From NCBI GenBank assembly GCA_913052485.1, contig CAJXDN010000005.1, positions 1 to 64,000 on the forward strand: a stretch of DNA of 64,000 bases, given 5' to 3'. Position numbers and translations under genes: made by a program. Below, one piece after another: positions 45,898 through 55,042 of the stretch (the stretch's first letter is position 1; every line of letters begins with the position of its first letter). The stretch comes from an uncultured Flammeovirgaceae bacterium (lineage in GTDB: Bacteria; Bacteroidota; Bacteroidia; Cytophagales; MED-G16). The notes below the pieces were generated by a model. The model saw only the letters and a list, made by a program, of their open reading frames with translations. It ran no database searches and was not told where the DNA came from.

Positions 45898-47343
45898 ATG
45901 AGCAAAGACGATAAAATACTTAAGGAATTTACATCAAAAGAATATGAGCACGGCTGGTCAGTTGATTTTGATGTTGACCAAGCACCTAAGGGACTTAATG
46001 AGGATATTATCAAATTAATTTCTAGTAAGAAAGAAGAGCCAAAGTGGTTACTTGACTGGAGACTTAAAGCTTTTGAACATTTCAAAAAAATGTCTGAACC
46101 TGAGTGGTCAAACTTAAACATACCTAAAATTGATTACCAAGATATATCTTACTACTCTGCTCCGAAGAAAAAGAAGATGTTAAAATCTATGGATGAAGTT
46201 GATCCCGAGCTCATTGAAACCTTCGAAAAACTTGGCATATCTCTTCTAGAACAAAAGAGACTTAGTGGAGTAGCTGTTGACGCAGTAATTGACTCAGTAT
46301 CAATTGGAACTACATTCAAGGATAAGTTGAGCGAACTCGGAATAATTTTTTGTTCATTTTCCGAAGCTGTCAAAGAGTACCCTGAACTTGTTAAAAAGCA
46401 TCTCGGTAAAGTTATTCCTGCAAAAGATAATTATTTCGCATGTCTAAATTCTGCTGTTTTTTCAGATGGATCTTTTTGCTATATACCTAAGGGTGTCAGA
46501 TGCCCAATGGAACTATCAACATACTTTCGAATAAATGCATCTAATACCGGTCAGTTTGAGAGGACATTAATAGTGGCAGATGAAGGCTCATATGTCAGTT
46601 ACTTAGAAGGTTGTACTGCACCAATGAGGGATGAGAATCAGTTACATGCGGCGGTTGTTGAAATACATGCTGAGAAAGATGCTGAGGTAAAGTATTCAAC
46701 TGTGCAGAATTGGTATCCAGGAGATAAAAATGGTAAAGGTGGTATCTATAATTTTGTTACTAAGAGAGGTATATGCAACGGAAGTAATTCAAAAATCAGC
46801 TGGACACAGGTTGAAACAGGCTCTGCTATAACATGGAAATACCCATCATGTATTCTAAGAGGTGATAACTCAGTGGGTGAATTTTACTCGGTAGCAGTTA
46901 CAAATAATTATCAACAGGCAGATACTGGAACAAAAATGATTCACATTGGTAAAAATACAAAATCAAAAATAATCTCCAAAGGTATATCTGCTGGACACTC
47001 CCACAACAGCTACAGAGGTCATGTCAATGTACTTAAAAGAGCTAAAAACTCTAGAAATTTCTCTCAGTGTGACTCATTACTTCTTGGTAATAAGTGTGGA
47101 GCACATACTTTCCCATATATTGACATTGAAAATAAATCATCAATGGTTGAGCATGAGGCTACTACATCCAAAATTGGAGAAGATCAAATTTTCTACTGTC
47201 TTCAAAGAGGTATTGATGAAGAAAATGCAATTGCTCTGATAGTTAATGGTTATGCAAAAGAGGTACTAAAGCAGTTACCTATGGAGTTTTCTGTCGAGGC
47301 CCAAAAACTTTTATCTCTTACACTAGAGGGAAGTGTAGGTTAA
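45898..47343 (+). CDS. sufB: Fe-S cluster scaffold SufB
   Basis: SufB (481 aa) forms the SufBC2D scaffold on which Fe-S clusters are built. Family motifs present are [38 protein letters not shown], and the C-terminal [31 protein letters not shown], including the functional Cys and His-Glu region. Size is normal. It opens the sufBCDSE-sufT run, with sufC 14 bases on. Confidence 0.97.
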   Translation: MSKDDKILKEFTSKEYEHGWSVDFDVDQAPKGLNEDIIKLISSKKEEPKWLLDWRLKAFEHFKKMSEPEWSNLNIPKIDYQDISYYSAPKKKKMLKSMDEVDPELIETFEKLGISLLEQKRLSGVAVDAVIDSVSIGTTFKDKLSELGIIFCSFSEAVKEYPELVKKHLGKVIPAKDNYFACLNSAVFSDGSFCYIPKGVRCPMELSTYFRINASNTGQFERTLIVADEGSYVSYLEGCTAPMRDENQLHAAVVEIHAEKDAEVKYSTVQNWYPGDKNGKGGIYNFVTKRGICNGSNSKISWTQVETGSAITWKYPSCILRGDNSVGEFYSVAVTNNYQQADTGTKMIHIGKNTKSKIISKGISAGHSHNSYRGHVNVLKRAKNSRNFSQCDSLLLGNKCGAHTFPYIDIENKSSMVEHEATTSKIGEDQIFYCLQRGIDEENAIALIVNGYAKEVLKQLPMEFSVEAQKLLSLTLEGSVG

Positions 47344-47357
47344 TGTAAATAATTTGT

Positions 47358-48104
47358 ATGTTAGAAATAAAAAATCTTCACGCGTCTATCGATGACACAA
47401 AAATTTTAAAGGGATTAAACCTGTCAGTAAGTGCTGGTGAAGTTCACGCTATAATGGGTCCTAATGGATCTGGAAAAAGTACTCTTGCTTCAGTTATTGC
47501 AGGAAGAGAGGATTATGATGTGACTGATGGCGAGATAAATTTCGGAGGAAGCGAGCTATCTGATCTAGGTCCTGATGAAAGAGCTAGGGAAGGTATATTC
47601 CTTGCATTTCAATACCCTGTTGAAATCCCAGGAGTCTCAACCACTAATTTCATGAAAACTGCTGTAAATCAAGTTCGAGAAGCAAACGGAGAGAAGCCAC
47701 TAGATGCCGTCCAATTCCTAAAGCTTATGAAGGAAAAAATGAAGCTTGTCAATATAAAACAAGAATTACTTAGTAGATCTATTAATGAAGGTTTTTCTGG
47801 AGGAGAGAAGAAAAGGAATGAAATATTTCAGATGGCGATGCTTGAACCTAAACTTGCCATACTTGATGAAACTGACTCAGGCTTAGATATTGATGCTTTA
47901 AAAATTGTTTCAAATGGTGTTAATGCTCTTAAAAGTAATGAAAACGCAACTGTTGTTGTAACTCACTACCAGAGACTTCTAGATTATATCGTACCTGATT
48001 TTGTACATGTATTGATGGATGGCAAAATTGTAAAATCAGGAGATAAAAACCTAGCTCTCGAGCTTGAGGAGAAAGGATACGACTGGATTAAAGTCAAAAA
48101 TTAA
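47358..48104 (+). CDS. sufC: SUF ATPase SufC
   Basis: SufC (248 aa) is the ABC-type ATPase of the SufBCD scaffold. Walker A is GPNGSGKS, the signature is [11 protein letters not shown], Walker B is [16 protein letters not shown], and the switch His is in VVTHYQR. There are no membrane segments, as expected for a soluble complex. It lies between sufB and sufD with short gaps. Confidence 0.97.
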   Translation: MLEIKNLHASIDDTKILKGLNLSVSAGEVHAIMGPNGSGKSTLASVIAGREDYDVTDGEINFGGSELSDLGPDERAREGIFLAFQYPVEIPGVSTTNFMKTAVNQVREANGEKPLDAVQFLKLMKEKMKLVNIKQELLSRSINEGFSGGEKKRNEIFQMAMLEPKLAILDETDSGLDIDALKIVSNGVNALKSNENATVVVTHYQRLLDYIVPDFVHVLMDGKIVKSGDKNLALELEEKGYDWIKVKN

Positions 48105-48107
48105 CTT

Positions 48108-49376
48108 ATGATAGACGCTTCAGAATTAAAGGACTCAGTAGAGAATGAGAATGATTTGGTAACTAAGGAGATCAAGACCAAATCCCTCAAAAATATTGCC
48201 CCATCCTTTAAAAATTATAGAGAGGAGTATAAGTACACTCCTTTCATAAGAAGAATTGAAAAAAAATTTAGCAGTTTTAACCCCTCCAGTGATATTAAAA
48301 ATCATGAGGAATACAGAGAATTAATACCAGACTCTGAGAAGTATTACATTGTGATAGTAAATGGATCTTTTTTAAAACAAATTTCTAGCTTGCCTGTAGA
48401 GATAGAGATTAATAATTATAAAGGACTTACTAAAGAAAATAGAGAAATTTTTAATAGCACATACTCTAAAACTGACGACTCAAATTTTGATATTTTCAGT
48501 ACAATAAACTCAATCCAGCATCAGAATTGTCTCACATTTCGGATAAATAAATCTACAGTTTTAGATGGAAAAATATCAATTTATAATATCGTTGATTCTA
48601 AAAACCCGGTTTATTTTAGAAAATGCTTTCATATTGGAAAAAACTCAAAAGTCAGCTTCAGCGAAAAATTTATTTATACATCTCATGAATCTTATTTTTC
48701 TAATTCAGTGACCGAAATATTTATGGATGAGAACTCAAACCTTAACTACTTCACTGATCAGAATATCAACAAAAATTACCACTATAACAGCATTAATGTT
48801 TTCCAAAAAAAAGATAGCATTTCTAATTTTCATACTTACAGTTTTTCAGGAGCAATCATCAGAAATAATTTAAATATTAAACTTACAGAAAAAAACTGCT
48901 ATGCTAATATGTACGGTTTTTATGCTATTAAAAATAGTTCGCATATCGATAATCACACTTCAGTTGATCATATCGATGAAAGCTCAATAAGCAATGAACA
49001 TTATAAAGGAATAGTTGATAAAGATTCTAATGGAGTATTTAATGGAAAAATTTATGTGAGACAAAAGGCTCAAAAGACAAATGCATTTCAGGCAAATAAT
49101 AATATCCTGCTATCAGATAGTGCTAAAGTTAATACAAAGCCACAACTAGAAATTTGGGCAGATGATGTAAAATGCTCTCACGGATGTACTGTGGGTCAAC
49201 TTGATGAGGACGCATTATTTTATTTAATGTCCAGAGGTATTTCCAGAAAAGATGCAACATCTCTCTTGCTCTCTGCTTTTAGTACAGATATAACTGATAA
49301 GATAGAAGATGAAGATATTAGAGAAAATTACGAATTAATGATTTTAAGAGAACTTGAAGAATTAAATCATGAATAG
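48108..49376 (+). CDS. sufD: SUF scaffold subunit SufD
   Basis: SufD (422 aa) pairs with SufB. The N-terminal two-thirds are divergent and lysine- and asparagine-rich. The C-terminal part is clear: HIDNHTSVDHIDESSISNEHYKGIVD, then GKIYVRQKAQKTNAFQANNN and ADDVKCSHGCTVGQLDEDALFYLMSRGI, with the conserved Cys-His. It overlaps sufS by 8 bases, so translation is coupled. Confidence 0.93.
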   Translation: MIDASELKDSVENENDLVTKEIKTKSLKNIAPSFKNYREEYKYTPFIRRIEKKFSSFNPSSDIKNHEEYRELIPDSEKYYIVIVNGSFLKQISSLPVEIEINNYKGLTKENREIFNSTYSKTDDSNFDIFSTINSIQHQNCLTFRINKSTVLDGKISIYNIVDSKNPVYFRKCFHIGKNSKVSFSEKFIYTSHESYFSNSVTEIFMDENSNLNYFTDQNINKNYHYNSINVFQKKDSISNFHTYSFSGAIIRNNLNIKLTEKNCYANMYGFYAIKNSSHIDNHTSVDHIDESSISNEHYKGIVDKDSNGVFNGKIYVRQKAQKTNAFQANNNILLSDSAKVNTKPQLEIWADDVKCSHGCTVGQLDEDALFYLMSRGISRKDATSLLLSAFSTDITDKIEDEDIRENYELMILRELEELNHE

Positions 49377-50586
49377 TTACCCTATAGATTCAATCAGAGA
49401 TGATTTTCCAATTCTTAAAAGTAAAATTAATAATCACAACCTTATATATTTTGATAATGCCGCAACCACACAAAAACCAAGAGTCGTAATTGATTCATTA
49501 ACAAATTTTTATCAAAACAATAATGCTAACATTCATAGAGGGATTCACACATTAGCAGAAAAAGCTACCGAGGAATTTGAGATGACTAGATCAGTAGTTA
49601 AAAACTTTATAAACGCTTCATCGGAAAAAGAAATAATTTTCACAAAAGGAACAACTGAAGGAATCAATCTTATCGCCTCTTCACTTAGCAAAAGTTTCTT
49701 TAATGAAGGAGATGAAATTATCATAAGCGAGATGGAACATCATTCAAATATTGTTCCGTGGCAGATGGTTGCAAAAGAAAAAAAATTAAAGCTGAAGACA
49801 ATAAATGTTTCTGATAATGGTGAGTTAGATCTTGATCATTTTGAAAGTATTATTAATGAAAAAACTAAACTAGTTTCAGTGGTTTATATCTCTAATACTT
49901 TAGGAACTATAAACCCTGTGAAGAAGATTATTGATATTTGTAGAGAGAATAATATCCTTAACCTCATTGACGGAGCTCAGGCATCTGCTCACAACGAAAT
50001 CGACGTAAAAGATCTAGGAGCAGATTTTTTTGTTTTCTCAGCTCATAAGATGTATGGCCCAACTGGCGTAGGTATTGTTTATGGCAGAGAAAATATTTTA
50101 GAGAAAATGCCTCCTTACATGGGTGGAGGAGAGATGATAAAAGACGTAAGTTTTACAGAGACTACATATAATGACCTGCCATATAAGTTTGAAGCCGGAA
50201 CTCCTAATATCGGAGATGTTGTAGGGTTTAAAGAAGCAATACATTACATTGAAAAAATTGGAAAGAAGAAAATTAGAGACTATGAGGAGAATCTTATGAA
50301 ATATACTAACTCATGTCTTTCAGATATTGACGGTATTAATATTTTTGGTACCTCTAAAAAGAAAATTGGCATTTTTTCTTTCACCTGTGAAAACTCCCAT
50401 TTTTATGACTTAGGATTACTTTTAGATGCAAAAGGCATAGCTGTTAGGACAGGACATCATTGCACACAACCGCTTATGAGTAAATTTAATCTTGACGGTA
50501 CCGCAAGACTCTCATTAGCACTCTACAATACAAAAGAGGAAGTAGACTTTTTTATAGAGTCTATAAAAAAAATTATCAAAAGATGA
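49369..50586 (+). CDS. sufS: cysteine desulfurase SufS
   Basis: This 405-aa PLP enzyme takes sulfur from cysteine for Fe-S assembly. The PLP lysine is in FVFSAHKMYGPTGVG, and the catalytic cysteine is in VRTGHHCTQPLM on the short loop of the group II type. The motif YFDNAATTQKP opens the enzyme. It overlaps sufD upstream and sufE downstream (ATGA). SufE is expected to accept the persulfide. Confidence 0.97.
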   Translation: MNSYPIDSIRDDFPILKSKINNHNLIYFDNAATTQKPRVVIDSLTNFYQNNNANIHRGIHTLAEKATEEFEMTRSVVKNFINASSEKEIIFTKGTTEGINLIASSLSKSFFNEGDEIIISEMEHHSNIVPWQMVAKEKKLKLKTINVSDNGELDLDHFESIINEKTKLVSVVYISNTLGTINPVKKIIDICRENNILNLIDGAQASAHNEIDVKDLGADFFVFSAHKMYGPTGVGIVYGRENILEKMPPYMGGGEMIKDVSFTETTYNDLPYKFEAGTPNIGDVVGFKEAIHYIEKIGKKKIRDYEENLMKYTNSCLSDIDGINIFGTSKKKIGIFSFTCENSHFYDLGLLLDAKGIAVRTGHHCTQPLMSKFNLDGTARLSLALYNTKEEVDFFIESIKKIIKR

Positions 50587-50996
50587 ATACTACTACAATT
50601 CAGCAAAATATTATTGAAGACTTTGAAATATTGGAAGATGACTTCGAGATGACATTAAATTACCTTATGGAGCTTGGTGAAAAACTCGAAGAATATGAAG
50701 AAAAAAATAAAACCGATGAAAATATTGTCAAGGGCTGTCAGTCTAAGGTATGGCTATCTTATGAGTCTAAAGATGGAAAATTATTTTTTAGTGGGGATAG
50801 TAATACCTCAATTACTAAAGGGTTACTTAGCTTACTTATAAAGGTTTTTTCAGGACAAACCCCAAAAGATATTTTAGACACAAAACTTTTCTTTATCAAT
50901 AAAACAGGTCTGTGTAGGTTTATCGGCACACAAAGGTCCAATGGTCTCGAGGCAATGGAAAATAAGTTTAAAGTCATAGCACTTTCAAGTAAATAA
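50583..50996 (+). CDS. sufE: sulfur acceptor protein SufE
   Basis: SufE (137 aa) takes persulfide sulfur from SufS and passes it to SufBCD. The acceptor cysteine is in VKGCQSKVWLSYE, and ISKGLLSLLIKVFSGQTPKDIL-type residues follow. It overlaps sufS by ATGA and ends 3 bases before sufT. Size is typical. Confidence 0.96.
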   Translation: MNTTTIQQNIIEDFEILEDDFEMTLNYLMELGEKLEEYEEKNKTDENIVKGCQSKVWLSYESKDGKLFFSGDSNTSITKGLLSLLIKVFSGQTPKDILDTKLFFINKTGLCRFIGTQRSNGLEAMENKFKVIALSSK

Positions 50997-50999
50997 ATT

Positions 51000-51320
51000 A
51001 TGACAGAGAAGCAGCAAGAACAATTAAAAGAAAAAATAGTCAGGGCAATCAAAACAGTCTATGACCCAGAGATACCCGTTGATGTTTATGAACTTGGACT
51101 AATTTACGATATCCAAATTTTACCAAAAAAAAATATTCATATACTAATGACTCTAACTTCTCCGAACTGCCCAGCTGCCGAGACTATTCCAGCTGATGTA
51201 AAAAATAGAGTTGAGATGATAAAAGAAATTAATGAGGTTGAAGTAGAAATCACTTTTGACCCCCCTTATTCTAGTGACCTAATGTCTGAAGAGGCAAAGT
51301 TAGAATTAGGTTTTATGTAA
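51000..51320 (+). CDS. sufT: SufT-like MIP18/DUF59 Fe-S assembly protein
   Basis: This 106-aa protein of the DUF59 (MIP18/PaaD-like) family aids maturation of Fe-S enzymes, as SufT does in other bacteria. The motif KTVYDPEIPVDVYELGLIYDI and the later TLTSPNCPAAETIP (with Cys) are typical, and VEITFDPPYS near the end completes the domain. It is last of the tight suf run; the bacilliredoxin follows after 24 bases. Confidence 0.93.
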   Translation: MTEKQQEQLKEKIVRAIKTVYDPEIPVDVYELGLIYDIQILPKKNIHILMTLTSPNCPAAETIPADVKNRVEMIKEINEVEVEITFDPPYSSDLMSEEAKLELGFM

Positions 51321-51344
51321 TTGTTTAAATAAATTTTTTATAAT

Positions 51345-51764
51345 ATGTATCCAGATGAATTAACCAAGCCAATGATTGAAGAACTAACTTCTGTTGGTTT
51401 TACAGAACTTAAAGATGCTGAAGCCGTTGTTTCAGAATTAAATAAAGAATCAGGAAAATGCTTAGTATTAGTCAACTCTGTTTGTGGTTGTGCGGCAGGT
51501 GCTGCAAGACCAGGAGTGAAACACTCACTAACAATATCTGATAAAAAACCTGATAAATTATATACAGTTTTTGCTGGTGTAGATTTTGAGGCAGTTAATA
51601 AAGTAAGAGAAATGTGTTTGCCTTACCCTCCGAGCTCACCTGCAATAGCCTTATTTGATAATGGAGAGCTAATTCATTTTGTAGAAAGACACCATATCGA
51701 GGGAAGAGATGCCTCGATGATATCTGACCATCTTAAAAACGTTTACGAAGAATATTGTAGCTAA
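51345..51764 (+). CDS. bacilliredoxin (BrxA/BrxB, YphP/YqiW family)
   Basis: This 139-aa thioredoxin-fold protein of the BrxA/BrxB family reduces mixed disulfides between proteins and low-molecular thiols, as established for bacillithiol in Firmicutes and seen by family in Bacteroidota. The active motif CGCA is in NSVCGCAAGAARPG. The N-terminal MYPDELTKPMIEELTSVGF and the C-terminal HFVERHHIEGRDAS are standard. Position after sufT fits a role in thiol repair linked to Fe-S supply. No bacillithiol synthesis gene is visible here. Confidence 0.92.
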   Translation: MYPDELTKPMIEELTSVGFTELKDAEAVVSELNKESGKCLVLVNSVCGCAAGAARPGVKHSLTISDKKPDKLYTVFAGVDFEAVNKVREMCLPYPPSSPAIALFDNGELIHFVERHHIEGRDASMISDHLKNVYEEYCS

Positions 51765-51783
51765 TTATTAGATACTATATTTG
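51755..51783 (+). promoter_or_regulatory. promoter of hppA
   Basis: TTG (51755-51757) plus 18 bases plus TATATTTG (51776-51783) fits TTG-N17-23-TAnnTTTG. The hppA ATG is 22 bases downstream. The -33 part lies inside the end of the bacilliredoxin gene. Confidence 0.55.
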
Positions 51784-51805
51784 CGGGTAAATAAAATAAA
51801 CTATT

Positions 51806-53929
51806 ATGAACGAATTGTTATACTTAATACCAGGATCTGGAGTAATTGCTCTATTATTTGTGTATCTAAAAAATAATTGGGTTGCTTCAAAAGATGTTGG
51901 TTCAGAAAAAATGGAAAGAATTGCCAAAAATATTGCTGATGGAGCAATGGCTTTTCTTAGAGCAGAATATAAAATACTATCAGTTTTCGTATTAATAACA
52001 GCTGTCTTACTTGGATTCAAAGGAGAAAGCGAAGGATCTAGTTATTTAGTTGCATTATCTTTTGTTGTAGGTGCTTTATGTTCTGGCTTAGCTGGATTTA
52101 TCGGAATGAAAGTTGCAACCAAAGCAAATGTAAGAACTACTAACGCTGCTCAAGAGTCATTAGGAAAGGCTTTAGAAATAGCATTTTCTGGTGGCGCAGT
52201 TATGGGTCTAGGTGTTGTCGGACTTGGAGTACTTGGACTAGGTTCACTTTTTATCATCTATAATGGAATTTTTCAAGATATTGACACAGTAATAAAAGTA
52301 ATTTCTGGGTTTTCATTTGGAGCGTCTTCAATAGCATTATTTGCTAGAGTCGGAGGTGGCATTTATACTAAAGCAGCTGATGTTGGAGCAGATTTAGTGG
52401 GTAAAGTTGAGGCAGGAATTCCTGAAGATCATCCATTAAATCCAGCGACAATCGCTGATAATGTTGGAGATAACGTTGGAGATGTTGCGGGTATGGGAGC
52501 AGATCTATTCGAATCATTTGTAGGCTCAATAATTGGCGCTATGGTACTTGGAGCTGCTTTCATTGGTGTTCAAGAATTTTCTGGAATGGAAACAAATGCA
52601 ATTCTATTACCATTATTTATCGCATCTACTGGAATAATTATGTCAATAATTGGTACATTTTTTGTAAGAGTTAAAGAAGGTGGCAGTCCTCACGCAGCTT
52701 TAAATCTTGGTGAGTTTGGATCTGCAGGTTTAATGATAATTGCTACATACTTTTTAATTGATGAATTTCTTCCAGAAGCATGGGTATTTAATGGGAAAGA
52801 ATATTCTTCTATCGGTGTGTTTTATGCTACGATCGCAGGACTAATTGCAGGTTTAGGTGTTGGAAAAATCACTGAATATTACACAGCTACAGGAAAAGCT
52901 CCTGTCAAATCCATAGTTAAGCAGTCTGAAACAGGAGCTGCAACCACAATAATATCAGGTCTTGGCGTAGGTATGATGTCAACAGCGATACCTATAATCT
53001 TAATATGTATTGCTATCTTACTTTCATATGAATTTGCTGGACTATATGGTATTGCTATCGCAGCGGTTGGTATGTTAGCTAATACTGGTATTCAATTAGC
53101 TGTGGATGCATACGGACCTATTTCTGATAATGCAGGTGGTATTGCAGAAATGGCTGAATTACCTCCACAGGTAAGGGAGAGAACAGATAAGTTAGATGCT
53201 GTTGGAAATACAACTGCTGCCATTGGGAAAGGCTTTGCAATTGCCTCTGCTGCATTGACTGCATTAGCTTTATTTGCCGCATTCATGCAGACAGCTAAGA
53301 TAACATCTATAGATATTTCTAACCCAATAGTAATGACTGGATTATTACTAGGTGCTATGCTTCCATTTGTATTTTCTGCATTGTCAATGAATGCAGTTGG
53401 TAAAGCAGCAATGAGTATGATTGAGGAGGTAAGAAGACAATTTAAAGAACTTCCAAAATTAAAGGCTGCACTTGAAGTAATGAGAAAATATGATTCTGAC
53501 TTATCAAAGGCATCAAAAGCTGATATGAAAATTTTCAATGAAGCTGACGGTGTTGCAGAGTATAGTAAATGTGTCGAGATCTCTACTCAAGCTGCACTAA
53601 GGGAAATGGTACTTCCAGGTATACTTGCTATCTCTGTTCCTGTTGTGGTTGGATTTTTAGGGGGAGCTGAAATGCTTGGAGGTCTTCTAGCTGGAGTTAC
53701 TTCTTCTGGTGTCCTCATGGCCATTTTCCAATCGAACGCAGGAGGCGCGTGGGATAATGCCAAAAAAATGATTGAAGAAGCGGGTCAAAAAGGCACTGAG
53801 GCTCATAAAGCTGCAGTTGTAGGAGACACTGTGGGTGACCCCTTCAAAGATACATCAGGACCATCATTAAACATATTACTGAAATTAATATCAGTTGTAG
53901 CACTAGTAATTGCTCCATTATTGGTATAA
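51806..53929 (+). CDS. hppA: membrane-bound ion-pumping pyrophosphatase
   Basis: This 707-aa integral membrane pyrophosphatase has about 16 helices and couples PPi hydrolysis to H+ or Na+ export. The PPi/Mg site includes [47 protein letters not shown]. The C-terminal [18 protein letters not shown] is intact. The GNTTAA motif (Ala rather than Lys) suggests the K+-dependent branch; whether H+ or Na+ is pumped cannot be read safely. The gene has its own promoter and ends 7 bases before the preferred ftsX ATG. Confidence 0.97.
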   Translation: MNELLYLIPGSGVIALLFVYLKNNWVASKDVGSEKMERIAKNIADGAMAFLRAEYKILSVFVLITAVLLGFKGESEGSSYLVALSFVVGALCSGLAGFIGMKVATKANVRTTNAAQESLGKALEIAFSGGAVMGLGVVGLGVLGLGSLFIIYNGIFQDIDTVIKVISGFSFGASSIALFARVGGGIYTKAADVGADLVGKVEAGIPEDHPLNPATIADNVGDNVGDVAGMGADLFESFVGSIIGAMVLGAAFIGVQEFSGMETNAILLPLFIASTGIIMSIIGTFFVRVKEGGSPHAALNLGEFGSAGLMIIATYFLIDEFLPEAWVFNGKEYSSIGVFYATIAGLIAGLGVGKITEYYTATGKAPVKSIVKQSETGAATTIISGLGVGMMSTAIPIILICIAILLSYEFAGLYGIAIAAVGMLANTGIQLAVDAYGPISDNAGGIAEMAELPPQVRERTDKLDAVGNTTAAIGKGFAIASAALTALALFAAFMQTAKITSIDISNPIVMTGLLLGAMLPFVFSALSMNAVGKAAMSMIEEVRRQFKELPKLKAALEVMRKYDSDLSKASKADMKIFNEADGVAEYSKCVEISTQAALREMVLPGILAISVPVVVGFLGGAEMLGGLLAGVTSSGVLMAIFQSNAGGAWDNAKKMIEEAGQKGTEAHKAAVVGDTVGDPFKDTSGPSLNILLKLISVVALVIAPLLV

Positions 53930-53936
53930 TTTAACT

Positions 53937-54833
53937 ATGTATAAGGAGAGAAAGAAACAAGCAAAAAAAACATTTGGAAACTTCCCTTTTCTAAGTGTTA
54001 TATTTAGTGTATCACTTTCTCTCCTCCTACTTGGAATATTTAGTCTATTCCTTATATCTTCAATCGAAGTAAGAAAAGTAATTCAAGAAAATACAGAGGT
54101 TAATATCTTTTTAAATAAGAATATATCATCAAATCAAGTTGATAAAATTAAAAGAACTTTATTCACAAAGGACTATATCCTTTCTAAGGATGAATCCACT
54201 CTAAAATATATATCTAGTTCTGATGCGGCAGAGGAATTCAGTAAAGAAATTGGAGAAGATTTTGTTAATTTTTTAGGTAGTAATCCTTTACGAGATCTTA
54301 TAATTTTAAAGATAAGCTCAGACTTTTTTGAAAAAGAAAGTTTAGAAAATATTGAAAGTGATATACTAAAAGTTCCTGGCGTTTATGAAGTTGATTATTC
54401 AAAAGAAATGATTGAAAATATTAACTCTAATGTTAGAAATATTAGTCTTGTATTTGGTGGCATTTTCATTACTTTATTTCTTATTTCTATTATTTTAATT
54501 AATAATACACTCAGAATTGCTTTATTCTCACAAAGATTCCTGATTAGAAGCATGCAACTTGTGGGAGCAACTGCTAACTATATATTGAAGCCATTTATTT
54601 TTAGAGGAATCATCTATGGTTTTATATCGGGTATTTTATCCTCTGCTATATTATATTCTCTTGTCTTACTAATAAATGAGAGGATAAATGAATCAAATAT
54701 GATAATAGGCATTGAAAAATTAAGTATTATATTTATTTCATTGATAGTTACTGGTATGCTTATTGTTATGTTTAGCACATATACTTCTGTGAATAAATAT
54801 TTAAACTCCTCCTTAGACGATTTATATAAATAA
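53937..54833 (+). CDS. ftsX: cell division ABC permease-like protein FtsX
   Basis: FtsX (298 aa from the preferred start) is a four-helix membrane protein that with FtsE controls cell-wall hydrolases in division. The first helix is near residues 15-38, then a periplasmic domain with VPGVYEVDYSKEM, and three helices from about 165. The track ORF begins at 53910, inside hppA; the ATG at 53937 (MYKERKKQAKK) fits the family. ftsE is not here. It starts the ftsX-DUF3098-uppP run known in Bacteroidota. Confidence 0.91.
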   Translation: MYKERKKQAKKTFGNFPFLSVIFSVSLSLLLLGIFSLFLISSIEVRKVIQENTEVNIFLNKNISSNQVDKIKRTLFTKDYILSKDESTLKYISSSDAAEEFSKEIGEDFVNFLGSNPLRDLIILKISSDFFEKESLENIESDILKVPGVYEVDYSKEMIENINSNVRNISLVFGGIFITLFLISIILINNTLRIALFSQRFLIRSMQLVGATANYILKPFIFRGIIYGFISGILSSAILYSLVLLINERINESNMIIGIEKLSIIFISLIVTGMLIVMFSTYTSVNKYLNSSLDDLYK

Positions 54834-55039
54834 TGAAAAATAAAACTAATCTACCTTTTGATAAAAATAATTATAGGCTTATGGTAATAGGCATAATTGT
54901 TATATCTGTTGGATTCTTTATAATGACTCTTGATAGTGAAGATTATGGGTACGGTTTTCTAGGGTTAACACTTGGACCAATAATTGTTCTTTTAGGATTT
55001 ATTTTTCAATTTTTTGCCATTTTTTATAAAAGTAAATAG
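54833..55039 (+). CDS. DUF3098 small membrane protein
   Basis: This 68-aa protein has two helices and matches DUF3098: LPFDKNNYRLMVIGIIVISVGFFIM and a C-terminal PIIVLLGFIFQFFAIFYKSK. Its function is unknown. It overlaps the ftsX stop by one base (TAATG) and ends 3 bases before the uppP fusion. It is a standard neighbour of ftsX in Bacteroidota. Confidence 0.9.
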   Translation: MKNKTNLPFDKNNYRLMVIGIIVISVGFFIMTLDSEDYGYGFLGLTLGPIIVLLGFIFQFFAIFYKSK

Positions 55040-55042
55040 GCT

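Noticed and set aside
45825-46121. 98-aa - strand ORF across the lrp-sufB gap
   Set aside because: Covers the suf promoter and the sufB start; no family likeness, Ser/Leu-rich antisense product.
53092-53538. 148-aa - strand ORF inside hppA
   Set aside because: Antisense shadow of a conserved part of the pyrophosphatase; composition reflects the complement of Ala/Gly codons.
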